Source of the DNA: JAWKUK01 sp041398605
Lineage (GTDB): Bacteria; Planctomycetota; UBA1135; GCA-002686595
DNA: 64,000 bases
Assembly: GCA_041398605.1 (NCBI GenBank)
Contig: JAWKUK010000005.1
Coordinates: 372,001 to 436,000 of the forward strand
Reading direction: 5' to 3'
Shown here: in pieces, positions 47,715 to 56,280 of the stretch
How positions within the stretch are numbered: position 1 is the stretch's first letter
How the letters are laid out: each line of letters opens with the position of its first letter
Notes under the pieces: model-generated
Database searches by the model: none
Told to the model about the DNA's origin: nothing
What the model saw: the letters and a program-made list of their open reading frames with translations, nothing else
Made by a program: the position numbers and the translations under genes

Positions 47715-50522
47715 ATGCACAAGCGCCACGACACCACGTTGATCGCCCCGGCGGTCGTTTCCCTGCTCGCATTCACATTGGCGCCGCCCTTGGGGATCCT
47801 CCTGGCGAGCGCCTCGACGGCCCACGCGCAGTTCGGGACGAGCGCCCCGCTGCCGGGTGATATGGGCCTGGCCCCGTCCGCAGGCAACCAAGCGACGCCC
47901 CACGTCGCGGCGGGCGCGGCCGGGTTCCTGGCCGTCTGGGAGGACGACGCGTCGAGCATCGTGGACACCGTCCTCGGCCAGCAGGCGTTTGGCTCGAGCG
48001 TGCCAGGGAACCACGACATCCACGGCATGCTGCTCGACCTGGACGGCAATCGGATCCTGGACGCGCCGATCGTGATCGATCACGGGCCATGGGACCAACT
48101 GCGCCCACGCGTCGCGTGGAACGGCAGCGAGTATCTCGTCGTATTCGAGTCCACGCACCCTACCTCGTCCTTCTACACGAAGGGCATCTACGGCGTGCGC
48201 GTCTCTGCCAGCGGCCAGGTGCTCGATGCCGCGCCGTTCCTGATCTACGACGCGCCGGGCTTCGACGAAACGATGCCTATCGTGGCGAGCGCGGGCGGCG
48301 ATTGGCTGGTCGCATGGCTCGACCTGGACCCGCTCACGCAGCTCAGCATCGTCTCCGGCCGCATCGTGACGAGCGCTCTTGCGCTGGGGCCGCGACGCAC
48401 CTTGGTGAGCGGCGCCAGCGGGAGTGTGCCTTCCGAGCTCGATCTGGCGGCCGCGGGGGGGCGGTACGCGCTCCTCTATGGCTTGAACTACGGCGGCAAC
48501 GTTCGCGTGCGCCTGTTCGATGCGGCTGCGAGCGCGGTCGCCCCCGCACAGGTCTTGGCCACGTCGGGCAATCGACCTGGGATCGCCGCGAGCGCGAGCG
48601 GGTTCTATGCCGCTTGGTTCGGGAGCTTCGCGTTCCGGGGAACAACCATCGACCTGAATGGCGCGGTCGGGACCGCGGGCGGCGCGGTCCTCGCACCCCC
48701 GGCGTTGAACAACAGCTCCGTCCTCTCGGTCGGCTACGACGGCGCCGCTTTCACGGTCGGTTTCACGTCGTTGCCTGACGTCTACGTCGTGCGGGTCGAC
48801 GGCGCCGGGACCCCGCTCGGTGCAGCGACCTCGATTACGACGACACCGACTTGGTTGAGCCAGGTCGCCGTTGCGGGCGCGCAGGGTCGGACCCACGTTC
48901 TCTGGACCGATACGCGCGCGACACCGAACAACTTCGGCATCGACCCTGCCGACGTATGGCGCGCGACGCTCGACGGCGGCGGCAACGTCATTCGAACGGA
49001 TCCCATCAGCGTCTCGCCGCCCGCGCAATTCGGCGCGCGCATCGCAGGCGCTGAGGCCACTGGTTTTGTCGTCGTATTCAACAGCTACTCTGGGGGGGTC
49101 TCGCGCATCGTCGCACAGCGCTTGGATGCGCTTGGCAACGCGGTCTCACCGGAGCCATTCGAGGTCCTGTCAGCGGACCGCACGTTGGTCTCTTTCGACG
49201 TCGCCTGGAACGGCTCCGAGTTCCTGTGTGTCTGGGGACGTCTGCGCTCGATGACCTCCAGCGGAACGCCTTCAATCGTCGAATACCGCCGCTTCCGCGC
49301 CGATGGCACGTTCCTCGATCCGGCGCCCGTGCCCGTGATGGAGGGCGACATCGCGCGCGTCGACGCCGTCGGCTCCACCTTCCTCGTCGCTGCGCACTTC
49401 CATCACCCCGTGCTGCAGTCGAACCATATCGTCCGGCATCGCCGCGTCGCCGGTGGGACGGGGCAGTTCCTCGATCCCGCCCCGGTGCAGACCAGTGTCG
49501 GCGAGCTCGGTGACCTGGTTGGGCTCGCGGATCGTTGGCTCGTCACGCGCTCGACGCCGACGGGTTGTTTTGTGGACCTCAACGGTGTCGCAGGAGCGCT
49601 CACCTATTACGGACCCGGGCAATCGATGCGGGTCGCGCGCAACGCCGCGGGCACCGAAGCGTTGCTCGCCTACGAGTGGCGCGATCAGTCGGGGATTCAC
49701 ACGACGACCAACATTCGCACGCAACGCGTCGCGCTCGATGGCACGGCGCTCGATCCCCAGCTCGGTCCCCTCGTGTCATCGGCGGCCAACGCGCAGCTGC
49801 GTCCCGTGGGCGTTGCGCTCGGCGATGAGTACACCTTCGTTTGGGCAGACCACCGCGCGCACCCGACGATCGAGCCTGGGTTGGGTGACGTCTATGCGTG
49901 CCGCATGGACCGCAACCTCTCGCAGCTCGACCCGCAAGGGCTCCCGCTGCTCGCCACGCCGAACGCCGAGGGGTCGGTCGAGCTCTTCGCGTCCGGCGCG
50001 GGGCGCGCGATCTTCGCGGCATCGGCGATCGAGCGCTCGGGTCCACACGCCGGCGTCCACCGCGTTCGGACTGCCTCCTACACGGCGGGTCCGATCGGCG
50101 CCATCGTGTGCATTCAGCCAGCGCCGAACTCCAGTGGCTTGCCCGGCGCGATCTCAGCGCACGGGTCGACGCTCGCGGCCGACCGCGCGTTGCGGCTCAC
50201 GGCGCAGCAGCTGCCGCATCAGGCCCTCACGTTCTTCCTGGTGAGCCGCACGCTCACGACGCCAACGGTGCCGCCGGCGAGCCAGGGCGTGCTCTGCCTC
50301 GGCGGCAACGTCGGGCGCTTCGTGGGGCCCGGTCAGATCCTGAACAGCGGCCCCGCCGGCGCCGCCGAGCTCGACGTGGACTCGGCCGCACTGCCGACGC
50401 CGTTCGGTCCCGTGGCTGTGAACGTGGGCGAGACTTGGGTCTTCCAAGCTTGGCACCGCGATTCGGTCGGAGGCGCTGCGACGTCGAACTTCACGTCTGC
50501 GCTGGCCGTGACGTTCCGCTGA
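47715..50522 (+). CDS. Large secreted propeller-like protein with shared C-terminal module
   Basis: ATG 47715 opens a signal peptide ending near STAHAQ; 935 residues. Repeated blades of about 50-60 residues contain WNGSEYLVVFE-like strands (also WNGSEFLCVWG and VLWTDTRATPNN), a pattern of beta-propeller surface proteins. The last ~140 residues are the shared module: PNSSGLPGAISAHGS, VLCLGGNVGRF, GETWVFQAWHRDSVGG and SNFTSALAVTF. The protein is exported and probably surface-bound. A ligand-binding role is inferred from the fold only. It meets a convergent small gene with 6 bases between stops. Confidence 0.8.
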   Translation: MHKRHDTTLIAPAVVSLLAFTLAPPLGILLASASTAHAQFGTSAPLPGDMGLAPSAGNQATPHVAAGAAGFLAVWEDDASSIVDTVLGQQAFGSSVPGNHDIHGMLLDLDGNRILDAPIVIDHGPWDQLRPRVAWNGSEYLVVFESTHPTSSFYTKGIYGVRVSASGQVLDAAPFLIYDAPGFDETMPIVASAGGDWLVAWLDLDPLTQLSIVSGRIVTSALALGPRRTLVSGASGSVPSELDLAAAGGRYALLYGLNYGGNVRVRLFDAAASAVAPAQVLATSGNRPGIAASASGFYAAWFGSFAFRGTTIDLNGAVGTAGGAVLAPPALNNSSVLSVGYDGAAFTVGFTSLPDVYVVRVDGAGTPLGAATSITTTPTWLSQVAVAGAQGRTHVLWTDTRATPNNFGIDPADVWRATLDGGGNVIRTDPISVSPPAQFGARIAGAEATGFVVVFNSYSGGVSRIVAQRLDALGNAVSPEPFEVLSADRTLVSFDVAWNGSEFLCVWGRLRSMTSSGTPSIVEYRRFRADGTFLDPAPVPVMEGDIARVDAVGSTFLVAAHFHHPVLQSNHIVRHRRVAGGTGQFLDPAPVQTSVGELGDLVGLADRWLVTRSTPTGCFVDLNGVAGALTYYGPGQSMRVARNAAGTEALLAYEWRDQSGIHTTTNIRTQRVALDGTALDPQLGPLVSSAANAQLRPVGVALGDEYTFVWADHRAHPTIEPGLGDVYACRMDRNLSQLDPQGLPLLATPNAEGSVELFASGAGRAIFAASAIERSGPHAGVHRVRTASYTAGPIGAIVCIQPAPNSSGLPGAISAHGSTLAADRALRLTAQQLPHQALTFFLVSRTLTTPTVPPASQGVLCLGGNVGRFVGPGQILNSGPAGAAELDVDSAALPTPFGPVAVNVGETWVFQAWHRDSVGGAATSNFTSALAVTFR

Positions 50523-50528
50523 GCCGCG

Positions 50529-50870
50529 TCAGGTGACGCGCATCCAGAACTTCTCGCAGAAGGCCGCGACATTGGCGCGGTCCTTCGAGAACAGGCCCCC
50601 CGACGACTCGGAGACGACGTGGGTCTCGGAGGAGGGGATCCCCTGCGGGCCCTTCACCGTGATCGTCACCTTCGACGTGCCGCCGAGCAGGCCGTTCGAC
50701 TTGCTCGCGTACAGAGTCAGCGCAGCCTCGTCCGACCGCTCGAGGGTCCAGCCGTCGAGGTCTTCAACGAGCTCGCGCGCCGCCTCGAAGATGCCTTCCT
50801 TGGCGCGTGGCACGCGGACCGGCTGGTGCCAGCGGTTCGTGTGTGAGTCGTTGGTCTCGAAGCGGCCCAT
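50529..50870 (-). CDS. Hypothetical protein (113 aa)
   Basis: A small soluble protein from ATG 50870 with an alpha-beta pattern: a helix IFEAARELVEDLDGW, then strands with ALTLYASKSNGLLGGTSKVTI and a terminal helix AAFCEKFWMRV. This outline resembles the DUF1499-like small-domain proteins, but the match is too weak to name. It has no signal peptide or metal motif. Convergent with the large secreted protein gene. Confidence 0.6.
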   Translation of the reverse strand: MGRFETNDSHTNRWHQPVRVPRAKEGIFEAARELVEDLDGWTLERSDEAALTLYASKSNGLLGGTSKVTITVKGPQGIPSSETHVVSESSGGLFSKDRANVAAFCEKFWMRVT

Positions 50871-51006
50871 CTACAGCTGAATACGGGACAGGACGGAGTG
50901 CGGGACAGGACGGCTACGGATCGGCCCTGTCCGACCGAAGGGCCGACGCGCAGTGAGGCAGCCCTGACGCGGCCAGCGCCCGCCAAGGAGGGCGCCAGCA
51001 GAGGGC

Positions 51007-51264
51007 TCAGCCCTTCTTCGCCGCGACCACTTTCGCGAGCTGCGCCTTCTTGCGCGCCGCGGTGTTGTCGTGGATGACGTTCGTCTTCGCGGCCTTGTCG
51101 ATGCGCTTCATCGCGTTCGGCAGGGCGGCCTCGGCGGTGGTGCCATCGGCGGCGGAGAGGACGCGCTTGATCGCGGTCTTCATCGAGGAGGCCACGGTCT
51201 TGTTGGCCATGCGGCGACGGTCGTCCGTCTTCATCCGCTTGAGTGCTTGCTTGCTGTTCGGCAT
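51007..51264 (-). CDS. rpsT: 30S ribosomal protein S20
   Basis: An 85-residue, Lys/Arg/Ala-rich helical protein with the S20 pattern MPNSKQALKRMKTDDRRRMA at the start and ARKKAQLAKVVAAKKG at the end. It binds 16S rRNA early in small-subunit assembly. The leader holds four to five degenerate 14-base repeats, and S20 is known in other bacteria to control its own translation, so this leader is a candidate control region. It is transcribed alone. Confidence 0.95.
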   Translation of the reverse strand: MPNSKQALKRMKTDDRRRMANKTVASSMKTAIKRVLSAADGTTAEAALPNAMKRIDKAAKTNVIHDNTAARKKAQLAKVVAAKKG

Positions 51265-51343
51265 CTTCTTGGTGTCGCTCGCTGTCGCCTGTCCGCGCGG
51301 GTCACAAGTGTCGCGGTCGGATCAGGTCGGTCTCTGGGGTCTC

Positions 51344-51405
51344 TATCGTTCAGCCTCGATCGCTCGGGCTCGATCGTTCGGGCTTGATCTGGGTCGGGCT
51401 TGATC
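51344..51405 (-). promoter_or_regulatory. Degenerate 14-base direct repeats in the rpsT leader
   Basis: Read on the minus strand, units near GATCAAGCCCGAAC, GATCGAGCCCGAGC and GATCGAGGCTGAAC recur every 14 bases (the first spaced 16), about 80-140 bases upstream of the rpsT start. They could be operator sites or structured-leader repeats. There is no coding frame here. Confidence 0.45.
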
Positions 51406-51497
51406 GCTCTCAGGTGCGCCCTCGGTCTGACCGCGGGCGCATGTTCGATATCCGTCGTGTCCGTTGCGTGGCGTGGCGGCTGCCGCCGGGCGCGCGC

Positions 51498-52841
51498 TCA
51501 GCGGAGCGCCTCCATCTTCGCAGCCACGTCGCGGAAGCCGATGTCGACCTCGTAGATGCGCGCGTAGTGACGGCGCGCCTCTCCGGGGTTTCCCTCCGCT
51601 TCGGCGATCAGCCCCAGATTGTACAGCACTTCGCGGGCGCGTTCGTCCACCTCGGGGCGAGCTTCCAGCACGCGCTCGAACTCCTTGCGCGCCAGGTCGC
51701 TGAAACCCTTGGCCTGGAAGCACTGGGCGAGCAGGAAGCGCGCCTCGTCCGCCCGTCGGGGGTCGGCGATCGCCTTCTGGAGCTCGGACGCCGCTTGGTC
51801 CAGCTCGCCGGCCTTCAAGAGGTGGCGCCCCAGCTCGAGGCGCGCCCCGGCGTCGCCCGGGTTCCGATCGACCCGGCTGCGGATCGCGGCGACCTCGCGC
51901 TGCGCCAGCTGGCGCTCGAGGCGGTCGGCCTCCTCGGAGTCACCCAGCTTGTCCGCGCGCGCGATGCGGCGCTTCAGCACCTTCAGCTCGAGCCCCGCAG
52001 CGCGGTCGGCGAGCTCTGTGTCATCGGGTCGCAGGTGCAGGGCGCGCTCCATGGCGTCGAGGGCGCTGTCAGCGTCCCGCAGCTTCTCGAGCACGCCTGC
52101 GAGCTCGACCAAGAGGTCGACGTCGTCCGGCGTCGTCGCAAGCTCGGCCTCGAGCCGCTCGCGCTCTTCGGCCAGCTCGTCCTCCGACAGGTGCATGCGG
52201 TTCCGCCGCTCGAGGCGTTTGGCTTCGCCCTGGTCGACCATCTGCTCGCGCGAGTGTTGGACGTCGCCGTAGCGCGCCTTCACGATGGCGGCCTCGGCCG
52301 CGAGGTCCTTGCGCGCCTTCAGCGCGTCGCGGTCTCGGGGGTCGGCCTCGAGGGCGCGCTCGTAGTATTCGAGCGCCTTCAGCGGGTCGCCCGTGCGCGC
52401 CATCATCGCGCCCGCACGCTTGAGGCCCTCGGGGTTGCGCGGATCGATCTCGGCGACGAACTCGAACACGGCGAGCGCCGAGTTGAAGTGCCCCGCGCTC
52501 TCGAGGGCGATGCCGAGGAACAGGTTCGCCTCGACGTCGAGCGGCGCGCTAGCGAGGTACTTCTCGCAGGCCTTCGCGGCTGCATCGTGCTTGCCGGCCT
52601 TGCCGAGCGCTTTGGCCGCAGCGAGGGGCGCAGCGCCTTTCATCATCCGAAAGAGCTTCGACCCCTTGTTGGCCTCGTGGCGCGCCTTCAGCACGCGGCG
52701 CAGCTTCGCGCGCGCGTCGCCGACGTCGGGATCGATCTCCAGCAGCTGTTGGAACAGCTCGACGGCGAAGTCGTAGTTCTTGCGCCGCGCGGCCTCTTCG
52801 GCCTTCTGGATGTGCTTCGTGTAGTCCAAGGTAAGGTCCAC
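51498..52841 (-). CDS. TPR-repeat protein (447 aa)
   Basis: The frame starts with a GTG at 52841. There is no signal peptide. At least eight tetratricopeptide-like repeats are visible, for example NYDFAVELFQQLLEIDPDVG, FNSALAVFEFVAEIDPRNPE, LKALEYYERALEADPRDRD and SALDAMERALHLRPDD. A highly charged helical stretch lies around 205-245. It should be a cytoplasmic protein-interaction scaffold. It is divergent from def across ~215 bases, and no partner is indicated. Confidence 0.8.
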   Translation of the reverse strand: MDLTLDYTKHIQKAEEAARRKNYDFAVELFQQLLEIDPDVGDARAKLRRVLKARHEANKGSKLFRMMKGAAPLAAAKALGKAGKHDAAAKACEKYLASAPLDVEANLFLGIALESAGHFNSALAVFEFVAEIDPRNPEGLKRAGAMMARTGDPLKALEYYERALEADPRDRDALKARKDLAAEAAIVKARYGDVQHSREQMVDQGEAKRLERRNRMHLSEDELAEERERLEAELATTPDDVDLLVELAGVLEKLRDADSALDAMERALHLRPDDTELADRAAGLELKVLKRRIARADKLGDSEEADRLERQLAQREVAAIRSRVDRNPGDAGARLELGRHLLKAGELDQAASELQKAIADPRRADEARFLLAQCFQAKGFSDLARKEFERVLEARPEVDERAREVLYNLGLIAEAEGNPGEARRHYARIYEVDIGFRDVAAKMEALR

Positions 52842-53057
52842 CCGGTGGGTGGCGCGGGCCGCTGCCTGGACCCCGCGCGGCGCGCCTCCGGGTGGGGCGT
52901 CGCGGCCAGGGCCCGCGCAGCGGGCGGAAAATCGTAGGTGGGGCCCGAACGGGCGTCAACGGTGGGCTATCCTCCGGGCGAGAAAGGGTCACCCTAGGAC
53001 CTGCAACTTCCAGCGCGCGCCGCGCCTCGCGGCCACCCAACCCCGCGCTTCACGCCC

Positions 53058-53741
53058 ATGACAGAGACCGCGCCCGACACCGCCGCTTCCCAGCCCCAAG
53101 AGACCGGCCCGACGGCGGGCCAAGGCGCGGGCGTGGAGGGGGAGGGCCAATCTGGACCCCAGGCAGGTACCTCGCAGGCGGGCTCCTCGGAGGGCGGCCT
53201 GGAGGTCGTTTATTTCCCCGACCCGGTCCTCCGGCGCGAGACCCAGCCGGTCCGGGAGTTCGGTCCGGCGCTGCGCGCGACGGCCGAAGCCATGCTGGCG
53301 CGCATGTTCGAGAGCCGCGGGGTCGGCTTGGCGGCGCCCCAGGTCGGCCTCTCGCAGCGCCTCTTTGTCTACAACCCCGAAGGCGACCCCGAGCGCGCCG
53401 AGCTGAGCCGCGTGATGGTCAATCCGACGATCACGGCCCGCGCCGGCAAGCGCGTGAAGCACGAAGAGGGCTGCCTCTCTCTCCCGCACATCTATGCCGA
53501 GATCGAGCGGCCCGACCGCTGCACGGTGGAGTTCTGTGACCTCGATGGCGCGGCGCACGTCGAGGAGTTCGACGGGTTCGTCTCGCGCATCGTCCAGCAC
53601 GAGTACGACCACATCGAAGGCGTCCTGATCGTGGATCGGATGACCCCGGCCGACAAGGCGCGGCACCGCGCGGCGCTCGAAGAGCTGCGCGCCCAATATC
53701 GCGACGCGCAAGCGGGCGGCGGCGCCTCCGCGCGGCGTTGA
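53058..53741 (+). CDS. def: Peptide deformylase with N-terminal extension
   Basis: All three PDF motifs are present: GVGLAAPQVG (88-97), EEGCLSLP (Cys139) and QHEYDHIEG (His181, Glu182, His185), giving the metal site and general base. The enzyme removes the formyl group from nascent N-terminal Met in the cytoplasm. About 48 residues of Gly/Gln/Thr-rich sequence precede the core, so the ATG at 53058 could be too early, though no better start is visible. ribF follows 40 bases later on the same strand. Confidence 0.95.
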   Translation: MTETAPDTAASQPQETGPTAGQGAGVEGEGQSGPQAGTSQAGSSEGGLEVVYFPDPVLRRETQPVREFGPALRATAEAMLARMFESRGVGLAAPQVGLSQRLFVYNPEGDPERAELSRVMVNPTITARAGKRVKHEEGCLSLPHIYAEIERPDRCTVEFCDLDGAAHVEEFDGFVSRIVQHEYDHIEGVLIVDRMTPADKARHRAALEELRAQYRDAQAGGGASARR

Positions 53742-53780
53742 ACGCCGACTCGCCACCCCCGTGTCCGTTCCGCCATCATC

Positions 53781-54788
53781 GTGAGGGTCACGCTCGATCC
53801 GGACGCGCTCCCGATGTTCGCCCCCGGGGGCGCGGCGGCGCCGGGCCCCGCTGCTCACTCGGCGGGCTCAGTCGTCAGCGTCGGCGTCTTCGACGGCGTC
53901 CATCTCGGGCACATCGCGATCCTCGAGACGAACCTCGCCCGCGCCCGCGCGCTCGGAGCGAGCGCCACGGTCGTCACGTTTCGGGTGCACCCCAAGTCGG
54001 TCCTCCTCGGCCGCGCGCCGCGCACCCTGACCACGCTCGCGCATCGCTTGGAGCTCTTCAAGCGGTCCGGCATCGACCACGTCGTTGCCCTCGATTTCGA
54101 CGAGGCGCTGCGCGATACGCCGGCGGCGCGCTTTGTCGACGAGCTGCTCGTCGGCCGCCTCGGCGTGCGCGCGTTCGTGCTCGGCTTCGATAGCAAGTTC
54201 GGCCGCGGTCGGGAGGGTGGGACGGAGTTCCTGCGCGCGCGCGGCTTCGATGTCGAGGTCGCGCCCAAGATCATGCTCGGCGAACGCGCGGTCTCGAGCA
54301 CCGCGATTCGCGAGGCGGTCGAGCTCGGCGACCTCGCGCTCGCGGCCCGCATGCTCGGCCGGCCAGTGAGCGTCTTCGCGCGGGTCGTGCACGGGCAAGC
54401 GCTCGGGCGCCAGCTAGGGTTCCCGACGGCGAACCTCGACCTCATGCACGAGCTGCACCCGCCCGTCGGGGTCTATGCGTGCCGGGTCCGGCGCTTTGCG
54501 CGTGACGGTGGCGGTCCGCCCGTCGGCCTCGGGGCTTGCGTCGGGGACCACCCGGCGGTCGCGAACATCGGTTATCGGCCGACGCTCGGCGGGGCGCCCA
54601 GCCCGAGCGGCGCCGCGCCGATCATCGAGGCCCACCTGCTCGACTTCGAAGGCGACCTCTACGGCGAGGACGTCGAGCTCGAGTTCGTGCGTCGCTTGCG
54701 GGGCGAGGAGCGCTTCGAGGGGCTCCCCGAGCTCCGTGCAGCGATCGAAGCCGACGTGCGCGCGGCGCGCTCGGTCTTGCTCGGGTGA
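53781..54788 (+). CDS. ribF: Bifunctional riboflavin kinase / FAD synthetase
   Basis: GTG start at 53781; 335 residues. The FAD synthetase half has the nucleotidyl-transferase signature SVGVFDGVHLGHIAIL, GFDSKFGRGR and SSTAIREAVELGD. The riboflavin kinase half begins near GRQLGFPTANLDL, followed by GVYACRV and the late ELEFVRRLRGEERF. It turns riboflavin into FMN and FAD using ATP. It is probably co-transcribed with def, and the tRNA-Phe gene lies 130 bases downstream. Confidence 0.95.
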   Translation: MRVTLDPDALPMFAPGGAAAPGPAAHSAGSVVSVGVFDGVHLGHIAILETNLARARALGASATVVTFRVHPKSVLLGRAPRTLTTLAHRLELFKRSGIDHVVALDFDEALRDTPAARFVDELLVGRLGVRAFVLGFDSKFGRGREGGTEFLRARGFDVEVAPKIMLGERAVSSTAIREAVELGDLALAARMLGRPVSVFARVVHGQALGRQLGFPTANLDLMHELHPPVGVYACRVRRFARDGGGPPVGLGACVGDHPAVANIGYRPTLGGAPSPSGAAPIIEAHLLDFEGDLYGEDVELEFVRRLRGEERFEGLPELRAAIEADVRAARSVLLG

Positions 54789-54920
54789 CCGAGCGGCGCG
54801 GCAAGGCGCCGCCCGCGGCGCAGGGTCATCGAGCTGGGTCGCGAACTGGGTCGGCGCCTCAGGTATCCGACAGCGCACCGTTGACGCGCGCGGGTCGGCC
54901 TGCCAGACTCTCCGCCCCTC

Positions 54921-54996
54921 GGCCAGATAGCTCAGTCGGTAGAGCACTTGATTGAAAATCAGGGGGTCGCCGGTTCAAGTCCGGCTCTGGCCACCA
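54921..54996 (+). tRNA. tRNA-Phe (GAA)
   Basis: A full cloverleaf is readable: acceptor GGCCAGA paired with TCTGGCC, D-arm GCTC/GAGC, an anticodon stem with loop TTGAAAA (anticodon GAA) and T-arm GCCGG-TTCAAGT-CCGGC. The 3' ACCA end is encoded. Confidence 0.97.
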
Positions 54997-55104
54997 CCCC
55001 TCACTGTCCGCCGACGACCCTCCGCCCGCTGGCGGTCTCCTCGCAGCAGTCAGGTCCGATGGGGCAAGCGGCGGGGTCCGATGGGGCAAGCGGCGGGGTG
55101 ACAG

Positions 55105-55446
55105 ATGGAACGAAGCGTCGATCCCAGTGAGGCCCTCACGCCGACCCGAATCGGGCGGCGAGATCCGGCGCGGATCGTGCTCGAGTGGCGCGATGGGCAG
55201 GTCGGCGACCTGCCCGCTGCCGTGGTGCGCCGCGCATGTCCTTGCGCCCGCTGCGTGCATGAGGTCACGGGCGAGCGCCTGCTCGACCCGGCCTCGATTC
55301 CCGATGACCTGCGGCACGAATCGGTCGAGCTCGTTGGTCGCTACGCCCTCGGGATCCGGTTTGCCGATGGCCACCAGACCGGGATCTTCACTTGGGCCTA
55401 TCTGCGCCGCATCGCCGAGGGCCTGCGGGGCGAGCCGGGCGCCTAG
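55105..55446 (+). CDS. DUF971 domain protein (113 aa)
   Basis: Short protein of the DUF971 type: strand ARIVLEWRDGQVGDLPAAVV, then RACPCARCVHE (Cys-x-Cys-x2-Cys, a likely metal site), VELVGRYALGIRFADGH and the closing TGIFTWAYLRRIAEG. The domain is also the N-terminal part of gamma-butyrobetaine hydroxylases and has been linked to iron-sulfur protein maturation in other bacteria. It is followed after 13 bases by arfB on the same strand. Confidence 0.8.
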   Translation: MERSVDPSEALTPTRIGRRDPARIVLEWRDGQVGDLPAAVVRRACPCARCVHEVTGERLLDPASIPDDLRHESVELVGRYALGIRFADGHQTGIFTWAYLRRIAEGLRGEPGA

Positions 55447-55459
55447 GCGGGGCGACGCC

Positions 55460-55885
55460 ATGGACGCGCTGCCCATCACTTCGAGCGTCACCGTCCCCTC
55501 GGACGAGCTCAGCATGCGCGCGATGCGCTCGGGCGGCCCCGGCGGGCAGAACGTCAACAAGGTCTCGACGGGCGTCGAGCTGCGCTTCGATGTGATGGGC
55601 AGCCGGGCGTTGTCAGACAGCCAGCGCGCTCGGGTCCTGGGGCGGCTTGGCCCCCGGCTCGTCGGCGAGGGAGTGCTCATCGTGCGCTCGACCGTGCACC
55701 GCGAGCAGGGTCGCAACCTCACCGACGCTCGGGAGCGCCTCGCGGCGCTCCTGCGCGACGCGCTCAAGGTCGAACGGCGGCGCAAGGCGACGAAGCCGAC
55801 CCGCGGATCCCAGCGTAGGCGCGTGGATGCGAAGAAGCGTCGGGGCGAGACAAAGAGGATTCGTCGGGATGCTGGGGGCGATTGA
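55460..55885 (+). CDS. arfB: Peptidyl-tRNA hydrolase ArfB (YaeJ/ICT1-type release factor)
   Basis: ATG 55460 gives 141 residues. The class I release-factor GGQ loop is present as RSGGPGGQNVNKVSTGVELRF, with the following STVHREQGRNLTDA helix and a Lys/Arg-rich tail (KATKPTRGSQRRRVDAKKRR) that enters the mRNA channel. ArfB frees ribosomes stalled on truncated mRNA by hydrolysing peptidyl-tRNA. The domain lacks the codon-recognition part of ordinary release factors, as expected. It probably forms one transcript with the DUF971 gene. Confidence 0.95.
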   Translation: MDALPITSSVTVPSDELSMRAMRSGGPGGQNVNKVSTGVELRFDVMGSRALSDSQRARVLGRLGPRLVGEGVLIVRSTVHREQGRNLTDARERLAALLRDALKVERRRKATKPTRGSQRRRVDAKKRRGETKRIRRDAGGD

Positions 55886-56280
55886 GGGTGGCTTGGTGGG
55901 CACTTGACGGCATATTTCCGCGCTTGTGCCGCCATGGGTGGCCCTGTGGTGGCCTCTTGGGATCCAGGTGATGGCCGTTTGGTGCAATCTTGCGCTGTTC
56001 TTGCACGAAGTCCTGAACCCGGGGTTGCTGACTTGCTTCTGCAGTAATAATGTCCGCCCCCCTCCGCAACCTGACCTGGCGCAACGTCGCCCAGGAATTT
56101 GCTGAGAACCTCTGCTCTTTCCGGTCCATGCCGGCCCCTAGGCCGCCGATGGAATCCGTGCAATCGGACTCAAGTTTTCGAACAGGCGTTGACCCGCGAG
56201 CGAAGAGGATCACTACCATCCGCCGCTTCAACCCTGTCCTCCCACTTCTCTCTGTCTCTCATCACCTCGGAGTGAACCCC
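55886..56280. other. Intergenic region upstream of the porin gene (~395 bp)
   Basis: This is less GC-rich than its surroundings and probably carries the porin promoter. A TAATAATG patch at about 56,044-56,051 lies 14 bases from a TTGCTG, shorter than an ideal spacer. TTGACC near 56,189 is a second weak -35 candidate. Frames reading through it from the porin gene have no support. A GGAGTGA ribosome-binding site lies just before 56281. Confidence 0.4.
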
